From positions 22,336,774 through 22,400,773 of the forward strand of contig NW_020312827.1 of assembly GCF_003265705.1 (NCBI RefSeq): a stretch of 64,000 bases of DNA, written 5' to 3'. Shown here in pieces: positions 1 to 9,065 of this stretch. Every line of letters begins with the position of its first letter. Position 1 is the first letter of the stretch. The notes below the pieces were generated by a model that worked only from the letters and a program-made list of their open reading frames with translations, was not told the origin of the DNA and ran no database searches. Source of the stretch: Callorhinus ursinus (Eukaryota; Chordata; Mammalia; Carnivora; Otariidae). Made by a program: the position numbers and the translations under genes.

Positions 1-838
1 AATACTAAGAGAAAGCAAATCTATAAGAAGTTAAATTTACTAGATGGGTTACATTGGGTAATAAAATGAAGTATGCATTTGAAGCCGCTTCGTTCTGAGA
101 TGATAAAGCATGGAGCTCATTCAGGCAGTAGCTAAGGGGTGACTGGTTGAAGCACTCCTCCTCCGTGATTTATTACTCAGATGGTCTCTGCATAAACTTT
201 TTGAAATCATGCTGAAGCCAGGACTGAGTTGCCATGAGTATTGTGGATTTGCACTGCCGAACAATACAGACCCTTCTGTTTTTGGCTATAGAGCAAATGA
301 AAAGAAAAGATATGGAGTTTCTTGGAATTTACAAGCTGTAAAAAAAAAAAAAAAAAAGTTGCCAATTTTGTTTCTAACATGAAAAGAAATGAATGAAAGG
401 CTTTTTAGAGACAAATATTGAGCTTGCCTCCTTGGGACACATGATGGATTCATGGTACAATTACTTCTTTTGTCCAAGACAGAGAAGAGGCTGAGAGGGT
501 TTTGAAAATTTGCATGTCCACTTCATCAAAAAGAGGACAGATAAAAATGGGAGGCTTAATGTTCAAAGCAAGTGAAAGGCATAAGAGGGTTGGATGCCAA
601 GCAAACATATGCTAACTTCCATGGCACCAACCTATTTATAGTTCCCTCTGCCTTCCTGCAGGTTCACCTTAGTATGTCCACACCGCCCAGTCGGCTGAAG
701 TCCAAGTTAGAACGGAAGCACTGGGAATGGGTGATTACTTACAGTAGAAATGAAAAACAAAAAACAAAACAAAACGAAAACCGGTGCCAAACTCTAGAAC
801 GTCAGTTAGGAGTTCAATATTATAAAAAAAAAAAAAAA
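1..838. other. Non-coding sequence, no gene or known repeat seen
   Basis: I recognise no gene and no dispersed repeat here. A run of about 18 A lies near 340-357, and a second near 823-842 abuts the first SINE. Short open frames on both strands have no domain and no splice context. Confidence 0.55.
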
Positions 839-847
839 AAAATTCCA

Positions 848-1031
848 GGGGCGCCTGGGTGGCTCAATCAGTTAAGCGTCTGCCTTCAGCTCAGGTCATG
901 AACTTGAGTCCTGGGATCAAGCCCAGTGTAGGGCTCCCTGCTCAGCGGGAAGTCAGCTTCTCCCTCTGCCCCTTCCCCTGCTCATGCTTTCTCTCTCTCT
1001 CAAATAAAGAAATAAATAATCTTTAAAAAAA
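848..1031 (+). mobile_element. Can-SINE (tRNA-Lys-derived carnivore SINE)
   Basis: The element starts with the diagnostic head 'ggggcgcctgggtggctca' at 848. The usual 'gcgtctgcctt', 'gctcaggtcatg' and CT-rich body follow, and it ends in an AAATAAAGAAATAAATAA tail. A-rich sequence ending in 'ttccag' occurs on both sides, an imperfect target-site duplication. Several substitutions in the tRNA-like head indicate a moderately old copy. Can-SINEs are non-autonomous and are mobilised by L1. Confidence 0.93.
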
Positions 1032-1295
1032 TTTTCCAGATGTATCCAATACCACCACCACCCAGTCATCCTCAGCGTACTCTCCCCCCCCCACACACAC
1101 CTCTCACCTCTTCCCAACTCTTTAAAAGGTGACAGACTAGAAAGAGCACTGTTTTTGGAGTTTGAACCCTGCTTCAAATTCTGGTTTTACTATCTTCTCA
1201 TACATATGGAATAGGAAAAGCTGATTACAAAGTTAGGACCTCAATTTCTTACTTGTAAAGTGGAGCTATTGATACTTATTTTGGTTTTTTTCTTT

Positions 1296-1483
1296 GATTA
1301 GGGGAAACACATGTATAATTTAAAATATTCAACAGTATAAAACTATATGCAGGGAAAAATAAGTCTGCCCCTGTCTCTGTCTTCCAGTTCCCCAGTTCCT
1401 CTACACCTTTTTACAGAAGCAATGGCAGCCACCTTTATATTATGTGCCCTTTCAGAGAAAGTGTGTGTATGATAATAACGTAG
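1296..1483 (+). repeat. Ancient dispersed repeat, family unassigned
   Basis: The stretch with 'aaatattcaacagtataaaac', then 'ccagttccccagttcctct' and 'cagaagcaatggcagccac', resembles a common old mammalian interspersed repeat that I remember but cannot name with certainty. It directly adjoins the MIR that follows. Confidence 0.4.
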
Positions 1484-1645
1484 TTAGCGTTTTATAAGGA
1501 CTTACTGTGCACCGCAGGTGCTCTATGTGCATTGCCTGTATCCACTCATTTAATTCTCAGAATAACTCAACGGGAAGGATTCTATTATCCTATTTTGCAG
1601 AGAAGGAAACTGAGGCACAGAGAACTCATGCAGTTTAAAATGTAG
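1484..1645 (-). repeat. MIR SINE, antisense
   Basis: The plus strand reads like the reverse complement of MIR: 'acttactgtgcacc', 'actcatttaattctcag' and 'aaggaaactgaggcacagag'. MIRs are inactive tRNA-derived SINEs shared by all mammals. No function is visible. Confidence 0.85.
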
Positions 1646-4093
1646 TGAAAGAAAGATGATAACCCACGGATCTTGCTCAAATATTGTTGAATGAATACTA
1701 GAGGTCTAGTAAATGGGACTTCATGGTACAAAGGCTTATTAATTCCCATTCAGATGATAATTCAGAGGGTTTCCGGAAGATAAAATGAGAGACCATAAAT
1801 TATATTCTATGTGGAAGTGAAATGTGCACTCAAAATCATCCTGGTTGTACTGACTGGTTGCCGATTTTCTATGTGATGCCTTTGGATTTTCCTGATGGTT
1901 CATGTAAGGATACATTATGGACTGATTGCATTAAAGGCCATGAGAATCCTGAAAGATTACTTTATGACTGTGATATTGTAATTGTTGACCTGGATGTTGT
2001 GAATCACCTTACAAAAACTGACAGGACAAAAGCTGGGGGGCACTAAGTAAAGAATTTCCTTTTCCCTGAGGATGATGAGTTATACATAGAGTCCAGCATA
2101 AAAAGAAGGGAAAAAACACTTTCCCATTTTTCAGGGGTAGAGGGGGCAGGCAGGGTCCATTTTCTTCAGAGAACAAGAAGCATAAAAGACAAATTCTACG
2201 AGGCAGCAAAGCCAATGCTCTACAGATAAAGGGCAAAGGCTTGGAATTGCAGTTATTCTGATGACAGCAGAATTCCAGAACTTTCAGAGATCATTAGTTC
2301 AATGTTTCAGTATTTCAAGGAACACTGGCCTTCAGAGATACGTCCCAAGGCATTTTATGTTTAAAAAGTTTGTGCAATATATATCCTCCCTTGGAAATAC
2401 ACAGAACACATTATCATATTAAGAATTCTCAAGGGTCCTATTATAAAGAAATAAACAGAAATCATTTAACTTTTTTACCTAGAACTTTTAACAACTGATT
2501 CTGATAAGAAATATCCTTTCCTTGAAATGCAGCCTAATACAGCCTTGGAGCCCACTTTGGAAATGTTGATGTAGTTGACGTTACACACATATCCCATACG
2601 CACATATCCGCCCCCACCCCGGACTCTGAGTGCCACCAACACAGTATATCTGCCCCCGACTTCAAAGAGCAAATAACAGTCTAAAGAAGTTGGCATGACT
2701 AATATCACATGATTGCATATTATGCTGAAACTAATACTCAGGTCCCGTGACTCTACACCCAATACAATGTGTTTCCCCTCAGAGTACCCCCCAGATGAGC
2801 TCAGGCTTCTCTCGGTTGGAAAAACGCTATTGAACAGATTCAGAAATGCTTAGAAGGCACAACTTCAGAGTATAATCAGAAATCCTGATGGGAATTTTGT
2901 TTTTCTTATTAGCTCTGCAGGATTCCCACCTACATATCTGCCTTATACGCAGAGAACACACTTTATAGACACTGTGTTTCCACTTGCCCCATAGGAATAA
3001 TACTCAGATATGGGAAAGAAGGGAAGACCAATATAAAAGATTGAAGGCTTTCACTGGCAGAAACTGGAAAGCACATTTCACGGAAAGAAGAAATAAAATG
3101 AAAGAGGTGGGGCGTTGGGAGAAGAGTGACCAGACAGCCAATTAAACTCCCCAGTTTGCCTCATCATGCCATTCTCTCATTTCCATGAGTTTTGGAATCT
3201 ATTCCATTTGACAATGGGATAAAAATGGTTATGGTCAGCTGACATCAGTGGCATTTTAAAGAATAACAGTCCTCCACCGTGAAGCTATAGTTCTGCCGTC
3301 ACAACTCTGGAATGCTGTCAGAGGCATCCCAGCACCATGGGGGAAGCTTTTTAGATACGAGCAAGGTTGTCCTTGCTCAGAAGTTGGCAGAATGGGTGCC
3401 AAGCACCTGCCACATTACTGAGAAAGCAGCTGTCATACAAACATGGGCCAAACCCCAGGAGCCCAGACCTCACAGAAACCTTCAACCTCAGTACCCACCT
3501 GCCACAAAAGTGTTACTGAATGCACCTTAGGCCTAAGGCTCACACTCCTACACATCCTAGCAGGACTCCTCTTTCTACCACTTTTCACTCAACAGAAAAC
3601 ACCATCGACGCAATGATCACCTTATGCCTAAGGATTCGCCAAAATCATTCTGGATTCTAGAGCACACTCAGCTCAGAAATGATTTTAAGGAAAGAAATTG
3701 CTCTCAAATAGGTTAAGATTTTTGTCTCAAAAGAAACGTCTAGCTTTTAGGGAAAAAAACCTGAAAGAAGTAGGTACATTTTCTTAAGGAGGCCTGCAGT
3801 TGAACAGCCAGTGGCTGAAAATAGAGAAAGCGGAGAGGGAAAAAAAAGGCACCTACAGCCTCTAAAGAACTAAGCAAAAAAAGGAATAAAAGTACTTCAC
3901 TTGTCCTTGCAATTGAGTTTAAAACAAAAGACCACATACAGCAACACTGAAGCCTAAAAGTGATTTTAAACTTGGCCTTTTAGGGTTATTTCTTCATCCA
4001 TTTGCCTAGTCTTTCATTACATTAGTATTCCATTATGTTGGTGGGCTCACAATGAGTAAGGTTCCAGTAATAAAGAGATGCAAACTTTAATTT
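1646..4093. other. Repeat-poor non-coding stretch
   Basis: About 2.4 kb in which I recognise no repeat family. An ATG-initiated frame at 1822-2046 (+, 74 codons) has a fairly protein-like composition with the phrase DCDIVIVDLD. I do not recognise it, and no splice signal or matching neighbour frame supports it. Other frames (2475-2762 minus, 3312-3530 plus) look like chance. Confidence 0.5.
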
Positions 4094-4310
4094 TAATCAT
4101 TATCCATTCATTCAACAAAATGAATGGATAATGATTGCTAAATGCTTACTAAAAGCATAGACTGTTGTCAGGTACTGGGAATGAAGATGGATGAAGCCCC
4201 TGCCTTGCTGAATTCCACGGGTTGAAGGGAAAACGGACACATGTAAACATATAATGACAACGCACCATAATAACAGCGCTTCATATGAAGTGCTATCGGA
4301 ACACTACTCT
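4094..4310 (-). repeat. L2 LINE 3' end fragment, antisense, with hairpin at its edge
   Basis: The sequence follows the reverse complement of the L2 3' end: 'cattcattcaacaaa', a 'gcttactaaaagc...caggtactgggaatga' core, then 'gcccctgccttgctgaattc'. L2 is an extinct CR1-like LINE. The first 42 bases have been turned into a perfect inverted repeat, listed separately. Confidence 0.65.
4095..4136. repeat. Perfect 18-bp inverted repeat (hairpin)
   Basis: The left arm at 4095-4112 (aatcattatccattcatt) is the exact reverse complement of the right arm at 4119-4136. The loop is 6 bases, 'caacaa'. Chance occurrence of an 18-bp perfect arm with so short a loop is very unlikely in 64 kb. Confidence 0.97.
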
Positions 4311-4860
4311 GTGCTTCCAGTCCTTCTGTCTGCACTATTTATTTTCACAATTTCCATTTTCCTCCATGTGCATCAGGTGATGATGTTCTGACATCTGAAC
4401 AAGAAAGCCAATGACAGATGCACCCAGTGTCTTCGCTGACACTCTGTTCTAATCAGGAACACAGCAGGAGGGATCAGATGGCGGTCATCCCTGATGACTG
4501 GCTTTGGATGGGGTCAGACCTCAGGGTTTCTCTTCCCCGCACCTTAGCCAGCATCAGGGAGAATGTGAGGAACAGCAAATCGCATGTGTCCTGTGTGCCA
4601 GAGTCATCAACATTTTCTCAGAAGAACCTCTGCCCGGCCACTCACTCTTTGGAGCGAGCCAAGGAGGGAAAAAAATCCTTGCATGTCAATTGAAAGACAC
4701 TGGTAGTGAAGACACCAAGGATGAACATTGGCAAAAGGGCAGTGGGCAAATCATGGGGGTATCTGGTTTGGTTTGAGAACAAGGAGAGCAGAATTACATA
4801 TTAGAAGAGAACATTAGCCTGAATCCATGCCAGTATTTAATCTCTTCTGATTGACACCGA
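4311..4860. other. Non-coding stretch with two overlapping short frames
   Basis: Two overlapping plus-strand frames (4418-4693, 91 codons; 4504-4776, 90 codons) occur in a slightly more GC-rich patch. Neither has a recognisable domain and their overlap argues for chance. No repeat is recognised. Confidence 0.45.
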
Positions 4861-4864
4861 GTTT

Positions 4865-4950
4865 TTTGTTTGTTTGTTTGTTTTTACAGAAGAAGAATAT
4901 TTCTGTGGACTGTTAATCCACAGAATGAATGAATGAATGAATTTATTCAT
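4865..4950. repeat. Simple repeats (TTTG)n and (TGAA)n
   Basis: A short (TTTG)n tract lies at about 4866-4883. A (GAAT)n tract at about 4923-4941 is followed at once by its inverse, 'ttcattcaata'. They lie just outside the 3' end of the antisense L1. Confidence 0.85.
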
Positions 4951-5182
4951 TCAATAAATTCTTTTATTTTTTTTTTTGGATGTAGTGTTCCATGATTCAC
5001 TGTTTGCATATAACACCCAGTGCTCCATTCAATACATGTCCTCTTTAATACCCATCACCAGGCTAACCCATGCCCCCAACCCCCTCCCCTCTAGAATGCT
5101 CAGTTTGTTCCATAGTCTCTCATGGTCTCTCATGGTTCATCTCCCCCTCCGATTCCCCCCCTACATTTTTCCCTTCCTACTA

Positions 5183-5204
5183 TCTTCTTCTTCTTCTTCT
5201 TCTT
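5183..5204. repeat. (TTC)n microsatellite inside L1 3' UTR
   Basis: Seven uninterrupted TTC/CTT units sit at the junction between the two 3' UTR modules of the antisense L1. The tract is likely length-variable. Confidence 0.95.
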
Positions 5205-5543
5205 TTTTTAACATATAATGTATCATTTGTTTCAGAAGTACAGGTCTGTGATTCATCAGTCTTACACAATGCACAGCACTCACCATAGCACATACCCTCC
5301 CCAATGTCTATCACCCAGCCACCCCATCCCTCCCACCACCCACCACTCTAGCAACACTCAGTTTGTTTCCTGAGATTAAGAAGTCCTCATATCAGTGAGA
5401 TCATATGATACACGTTTTTCTCTGATTGACTTATTTCATTTAGCATAATACCCTCTAGTTCCATCCACATCATTGCAAATGGCAAGATTTCATTTTTGGG
5501 GTTTTTTTGATGGCTGCATAATATTCCATTATATATATATATC

Positions 5544-6310
5544 TCACATCTTCTTTATCTGTTCATCTGTTGATGGACATCTTGGCTCTCTCCATAGTTT
5601 GGCTATTGTGGGCATTGCTGCTATAAACATTGGGGTGCATGTACCCCTTTGGATCACTACATTTGTATCTTTGAGGTAAATACCCAGTAGTGCAATTGCT
5701 GGGTCATAGGGTAGTTGAGGAACCTCCATACTGTTTTCCAGAGTGGCTGCACCAGCTTGCATTCCCTCCAACAGTGTAGGAGGGTTCCCCTTTCTCTGCA
5801 TCCTTGCCAACATCTGTCGTTTCCTGATTTGTTAATTTTAGCCATTCTGACTGGTGTGAGGTAGTATCTCACTGAGGTTTTGATTTGGATTTCCCTGGTG
5901 CCTAGCGATGTTGAGTACTTTTTCATGTGTCTGTTGGCCTTTTGGATGTCTTCTTTGGAAAAATGTATGTTCATGTCTTCTGCCCATTTCTTGATTGCAT
6001 TATTTGTTCTTTGGATGTTGAGTTTGGTAAGTTCTTTATAGATTTTGGATACTAGCCCTTTATCTGATATGTCATTTGCAAATATCTTCTCCCATTCTGT
6101 CGTTTGTCTTTTGGTTTTGTTGACTGTTTCCTTTGCTGGGCAAAAGCCTTTTATCTTGAAGAAGTCCCAATAGTTCATTTTTGCCCTTGCTTCCCTTGCC
6201 TTTGGTGATGTTTCCAGGAAGAAGTTGCTGTGGCTGAGGTTGAAGAGGTTGCTGCCTGTGTTCTCCTCTAGGATTTTGATGGACTCCTGTCTCACATTTA
6301 GGTCTTTCAT
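5544..6310 (-). pseudogene. L1 ORF2 C-terminal fragment, frameshifted
   Basis: The minus-strand frame 6310-5657 (217 codons) encodes the C-terminal segment of L1 ORF2p. It includes the motif [23 protein letters not shown] and the C-terminal cysteine motif C-x3-C-x7-H-x4-C, at residues 167, 171, 179 and 184 of the frame. After 'VWRFL' the frame is lost by a small deletion near 5710-5730. The rest (from about 5730 to 5544, including GIYLKDTNVVIQRGTC) continues in another frame and ends at a TGA where L1 normally has a tryptophan codon after KKM. The endonuclease and RT domains are absent. This is a dead retrotransposon fragment, not a host gene. Confidence 0.93.
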
Positions 6311-6343
6311 CCATTTTGAGTCTGTTTTTGTGGGCGGTGTAAA

Positions 6344-6964
6344 TAATGTCTCCTACCACTCACCCAGTCAATGACAACTTTTGAGAATGTAACTTATGGG
6401 TCACTGTACTGATGTCACATTTCAAACAGTGCAACTGATATCCCAGAGAAGCAAGCTCTCTAAAACTCCTCACCTCCGTATGACTCATCTTTGCTTCAAA
6501 GAATCTGTTCTTGCCTCTGTTCATTAATTTAGTTGATACTTATGGAATGCCAATACCAGACTAGAGAGAGATGCTTGTACTACTGAGACCTATTTCTCTT
6601 ACACATAACCCCGAACCATGGATATCTCAAAAACAAAGCTACTTCACACCGGCTACCACGTCAGACCCTCCAACTGGAAAGAAAAAAATTATCACAGCAT
6701 GTATTTGGCATTTCAGAAGTTTCAGAGGCTCCGATCATTACCAGGATTGCATTTTCTCAAATTTATTTTTCATGCATTTGCTTGCACAATGAATAGATAA
6801 ACTGAATATTGGCTATGAAAAGCTCGTTGACAGAAAGCCCCGATATCAGGGTACTAAGCTGTGAATCTTAAGGTATTACACCAAGTTTAATGTTTTCACA
6901 GGTGTTCTTATATACCCTCAAAAAAACCACAGCATGTTTCTGGAAGCCAAGGATGCTGTACTAA
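6344..6964. other. Non-coding, nothing recognised
   Basis: About 600 bp of mixed-composition sequence without a recognised repeat. The frames at 6571-6792 and 6618-6800 overlap and have no domain. Confidence 0.5.
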
Positions 6965-7030
6965 GGTTCTGACAATGTTTAACATTGTGTTGGGCACAGA
7001 GTAAGTGCCTAATAAACACTTGTCAGTCAG
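6965..7030 (+). repeat. MIR-like 3' end fragment
   Basis: 'tgttgggcacagagtaag' followed by 'tgcctaataaacact' matches the MIR tail ('cctggcacatagtaagcgctcaataaat'). Confidence 0.6.
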
Positions 7031-7539
7031 CCGATGGAATGTTCAAGTATCTTCCACTTAGCAGTTTTATGTCATAAAAGGAAACCTGATAGCTTGGTAT
7101 GGAGATTTAAAGTAACTAAAACTAAAAGGTAGAGTCTGAGTAGCTCTAATCTACAAAAGCAATATCCTAGATTAATAGGATTTCATGGCATCAACATCTT
7201 TGCTTCTTGGCTGTAAATTTGAACTGGCAACAGCGCACTCAGAATGAAACACTTCAGATCCATCTATCCACATTCATAATATTCATAGCATAGCAAATAT
7301 GAAATATACCACACTTTTGAGAGTTCCCAGTCCTTAAAAAATGCTCTTTATGTAATGCATGTGCCTTATTAACTGAATTCTCAGAAATAGCTTCTGAAAA
7401 TTAAGCCTGATAGTCTTAAAAACAAAATTAAAAAGTAGCCCACCCTTACCCTGATAGTCCTAAATGTGCAACCTCATCAGTGACATCATCTACCTCAGGA
7501 ACAAGTTTCTCTTCAAAGGGAACTGTCTGAATTCATGTA

Positions 7540-7760
7540 ATGAGCTGACAGCTCCTTTTCCATTTCTTTCCTTCCTGTGCTTTTTAGGGAATCATAGATG
7601 CAGTCAGCTTTATAGCCAATTAATTGGAGGTTGAGGATTTAAAGGGAGGAATGGACTCCATATTTCCATGTGAATGAATTCAATTGTACCAGCAGAACAA
7701 TCTTTGTTTGACATCAGCATGATGTAAGCTGGGGAGGTAATGGGTCAAGGAAGTGACAAG
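7540..7760. promoter_or_regulatory. Candidate conserved/regulatory block (inference)
   Basis: Within repeat-free sequence there is a 12-bp perfect palindrome, ccaattaattgg (7616-7627), which is homeodomain-like. There is an inverted SOX-type pair, aacaatctttgtt (7696-7708), and an inverted pair acatca/tgatgt with a 3-base spacer (7711-7725). Clustered paired motifs of this kind are typical of enhancers, but no conservation data were available. The call is speculative. Confidence 0.25.
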
Positions 7761-7810
7761 CAATTTGTAGAGAAATTGTTTCAGAAGTCATATATGTTAT
7801 GTTTATAAAT

Positions 7811-7915
7811 GCACATATATATATTTATTTATTTTAAAATTACTTCCTTCAACTGTACTTCTACATTGTAAATATATATATATGTGAATATATATATGCG
7901 AATATATATATACAT
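7811..7915. repeat. AT-rich simple repeats
   Basis: Interrupted (TA)n and 'gaatatatatat' tracts lie on both sides of 50 bp of ordinary sequence. Confidence 0.85.
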
Positions 7916-8565
7916 AATGATCAATGACTTGGTTAGGAATTAGAATCACTTCTAAAAATGTCCTTTTCTCATCGGTTACATTTCATATCTTAACCAACAG
8001 GTACGGATTTTTAAAATTCCTTTTAGTCTTTACATATTGATGAGAAATAATGGCATATGAACCATTTATTAAACTGAATCTTATGCCTGGGGAAGATTGG
8101 AAAGCCAGATTGCTGAGGGATTTGAATTTAGTGGTAAAATGGGGCAGTGTGAAAACTAATCTAATCTTAATATTTAGACAGTTTTTCTCTCCAGGGCAAG
8201 CTATTCATCTGAAGAACAACAGAGCCACCCTAAAGAGAAAGATGAGCTGGGAAGCACTGATTCCATGCCCACTGATGTGTCACAAGGGCATGTCCCACTA
8301 TGGAAACAGACACAAGTCCTCAAAGGCACTCTGCTTTTTAACTCTGAGGTCTCAAACCACAAACTGGGGACACTCAGGAGACATTATGAGGACAGCTCGA
8401 GATGGGTGCCAGAGTGTCTAGAAAGATTTCCCTATTATTTTTTTCTATGCCATTTCAGTGGAGAGCCCAAACAGTGGGTTTGTTTAAAGACATTTGAAGA
8501 CCTTTTATTCCCATTTTTTTTCTATGAAACAAAAAGGAGGGGAAAGTATTTCTGTGTTAAGGGAA

Positions 8566-8593
8566 ACAAACAACAACAACAACAACAACAAAC
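8566..8593 (+). repeat. (CAA)n microsatellite
   Basis: About eight uninterrupted CAA units lie a few bases before the target-site duplication of the next SINE. Confidence 0.95.
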
Positions 8594-8610
8594 TTGAAAG
8601 TACTGGTTAG

Positions 8611-8803
8611 GGGAGGCTGGGTGGCTCAGTCCTTAAGCATCTGCCTTTGGCTCAGGTCATGATCTCAGGGTCCTGGGATCGAGCCCCGCATTGGGCTCCC
8701 TGGTTGGCAGGAAGCCTGCTTCTCCCTCTCCCACTCCCCCGGCTTGTGTTCCTGGTCTCGCTATCTCTCTCTCTGTCAAATAAATAAATAAAATCTTTTT
8801 TAA
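8611..8803 (+). mobile_element. Can-SINE with perfect 14-bp target-site duplication
   Basis: The head 'gggaggctgggtggctcag', the body 'gcctttggctcaggtcatg', the B-box region 'gggatcgagcccc' and the tail AAATAAATAAATAAAATC are all present. The 14-bp duplication aaagtactggttag occurs at 8597-8610 and again at 8804-8817, which fixes the ends. The perfect duplication suggests a relatively young insertion. It lies at the start of a MIR. Confidence 0.96.
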
Positions 8804-8817
8804 AAAGTACTGGTTAG

Positions 8818-9065
8818 TAGTAAGAACACTGCACGATAATATAATTGGAAGATGTAGGTTTTGATTCCCTTTTCTCTTGACTAGCTGAGTGAGTACAGGC
8901 AAATGTTTTAACTCTCTGGACCTCCATCTCCTTAAAGGTAAAATGAACTCATCTCCTTCTTTAACTTGGGAGGACTGCATAAGTGTCTGGTAACACTGCT
9001 TTTGGTATGCAGCCCCATGCCTGGCACATAATAGACACTCAATAAATTGATTGAAAAATAAATAA
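8818..9065 (+). repeat. MIR SINE
   Basis: The order 'ctagctgagtgagtacaggcaa', 'ctctggacctccatctcc', 'aaaggtaaaatga' and 'ccatgcctggcacataatag' with 'actcaataaat' matches MIR from its middle to its 3' end. The preceding SINE interrupts or abuts its 5' side. Confidence 0.85.

Larger units (their letters stand above)
4964..6343 (-). mobile_element. L1 LINE, 5'-truncated, antisense (ORF2 C-terminus plus 3' UTR)
   Basis: Read on the minus strand, this is the last third of ORF2 followed by a carnivore-type 3' UTR and a poly(A) tail, seen on the plus strand as the T-run at 4965-4977. L1 similarity stops near 6343, so the endonuclease and reverse-transcriptase regions are missing. The 3' UTR contains two related modules in tandem, separated by a (GAA)n tract (plus strand TTC at 5183-5204). 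No clean target-site duplication was found. The element cannot move on its own. Confidence 0.93.
7031..8565. other. Repeat-poor non-coding stretch with candidate regulatory block
   Basis: No gene or dispersed repeat is recognised. AT-rich simple sequence occupies about 7811-7915. A block at 7540-7760 with paired motifs is listed separately. The frame 8050-8421 (+, 123 codons) and its overlapping neighbour 8265-8597 have no domain that I recognise and overlap each other, so I treat both as chance. Confidence 0.5.

Noticed and set aside
848..920. tRNA-like heads of the Can-SINEs as tRNA genes
   Set aside because: They are SINE heads followed by SINE bodies and A-rich tails. They lack a full tRNA cloverleaf.
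5070..5288. Plus-strand frames in the 5-kb region
   Set aside because: They are read through the antisense L1 3' UTR and its TTC microsatellite.
8050..8597. 123- and 110-codon overlapping plus-strand frames
   Set aside because: They overlap in different frames, have no domain, and the second ends in a CAA microsatellite coding for poly-Q.
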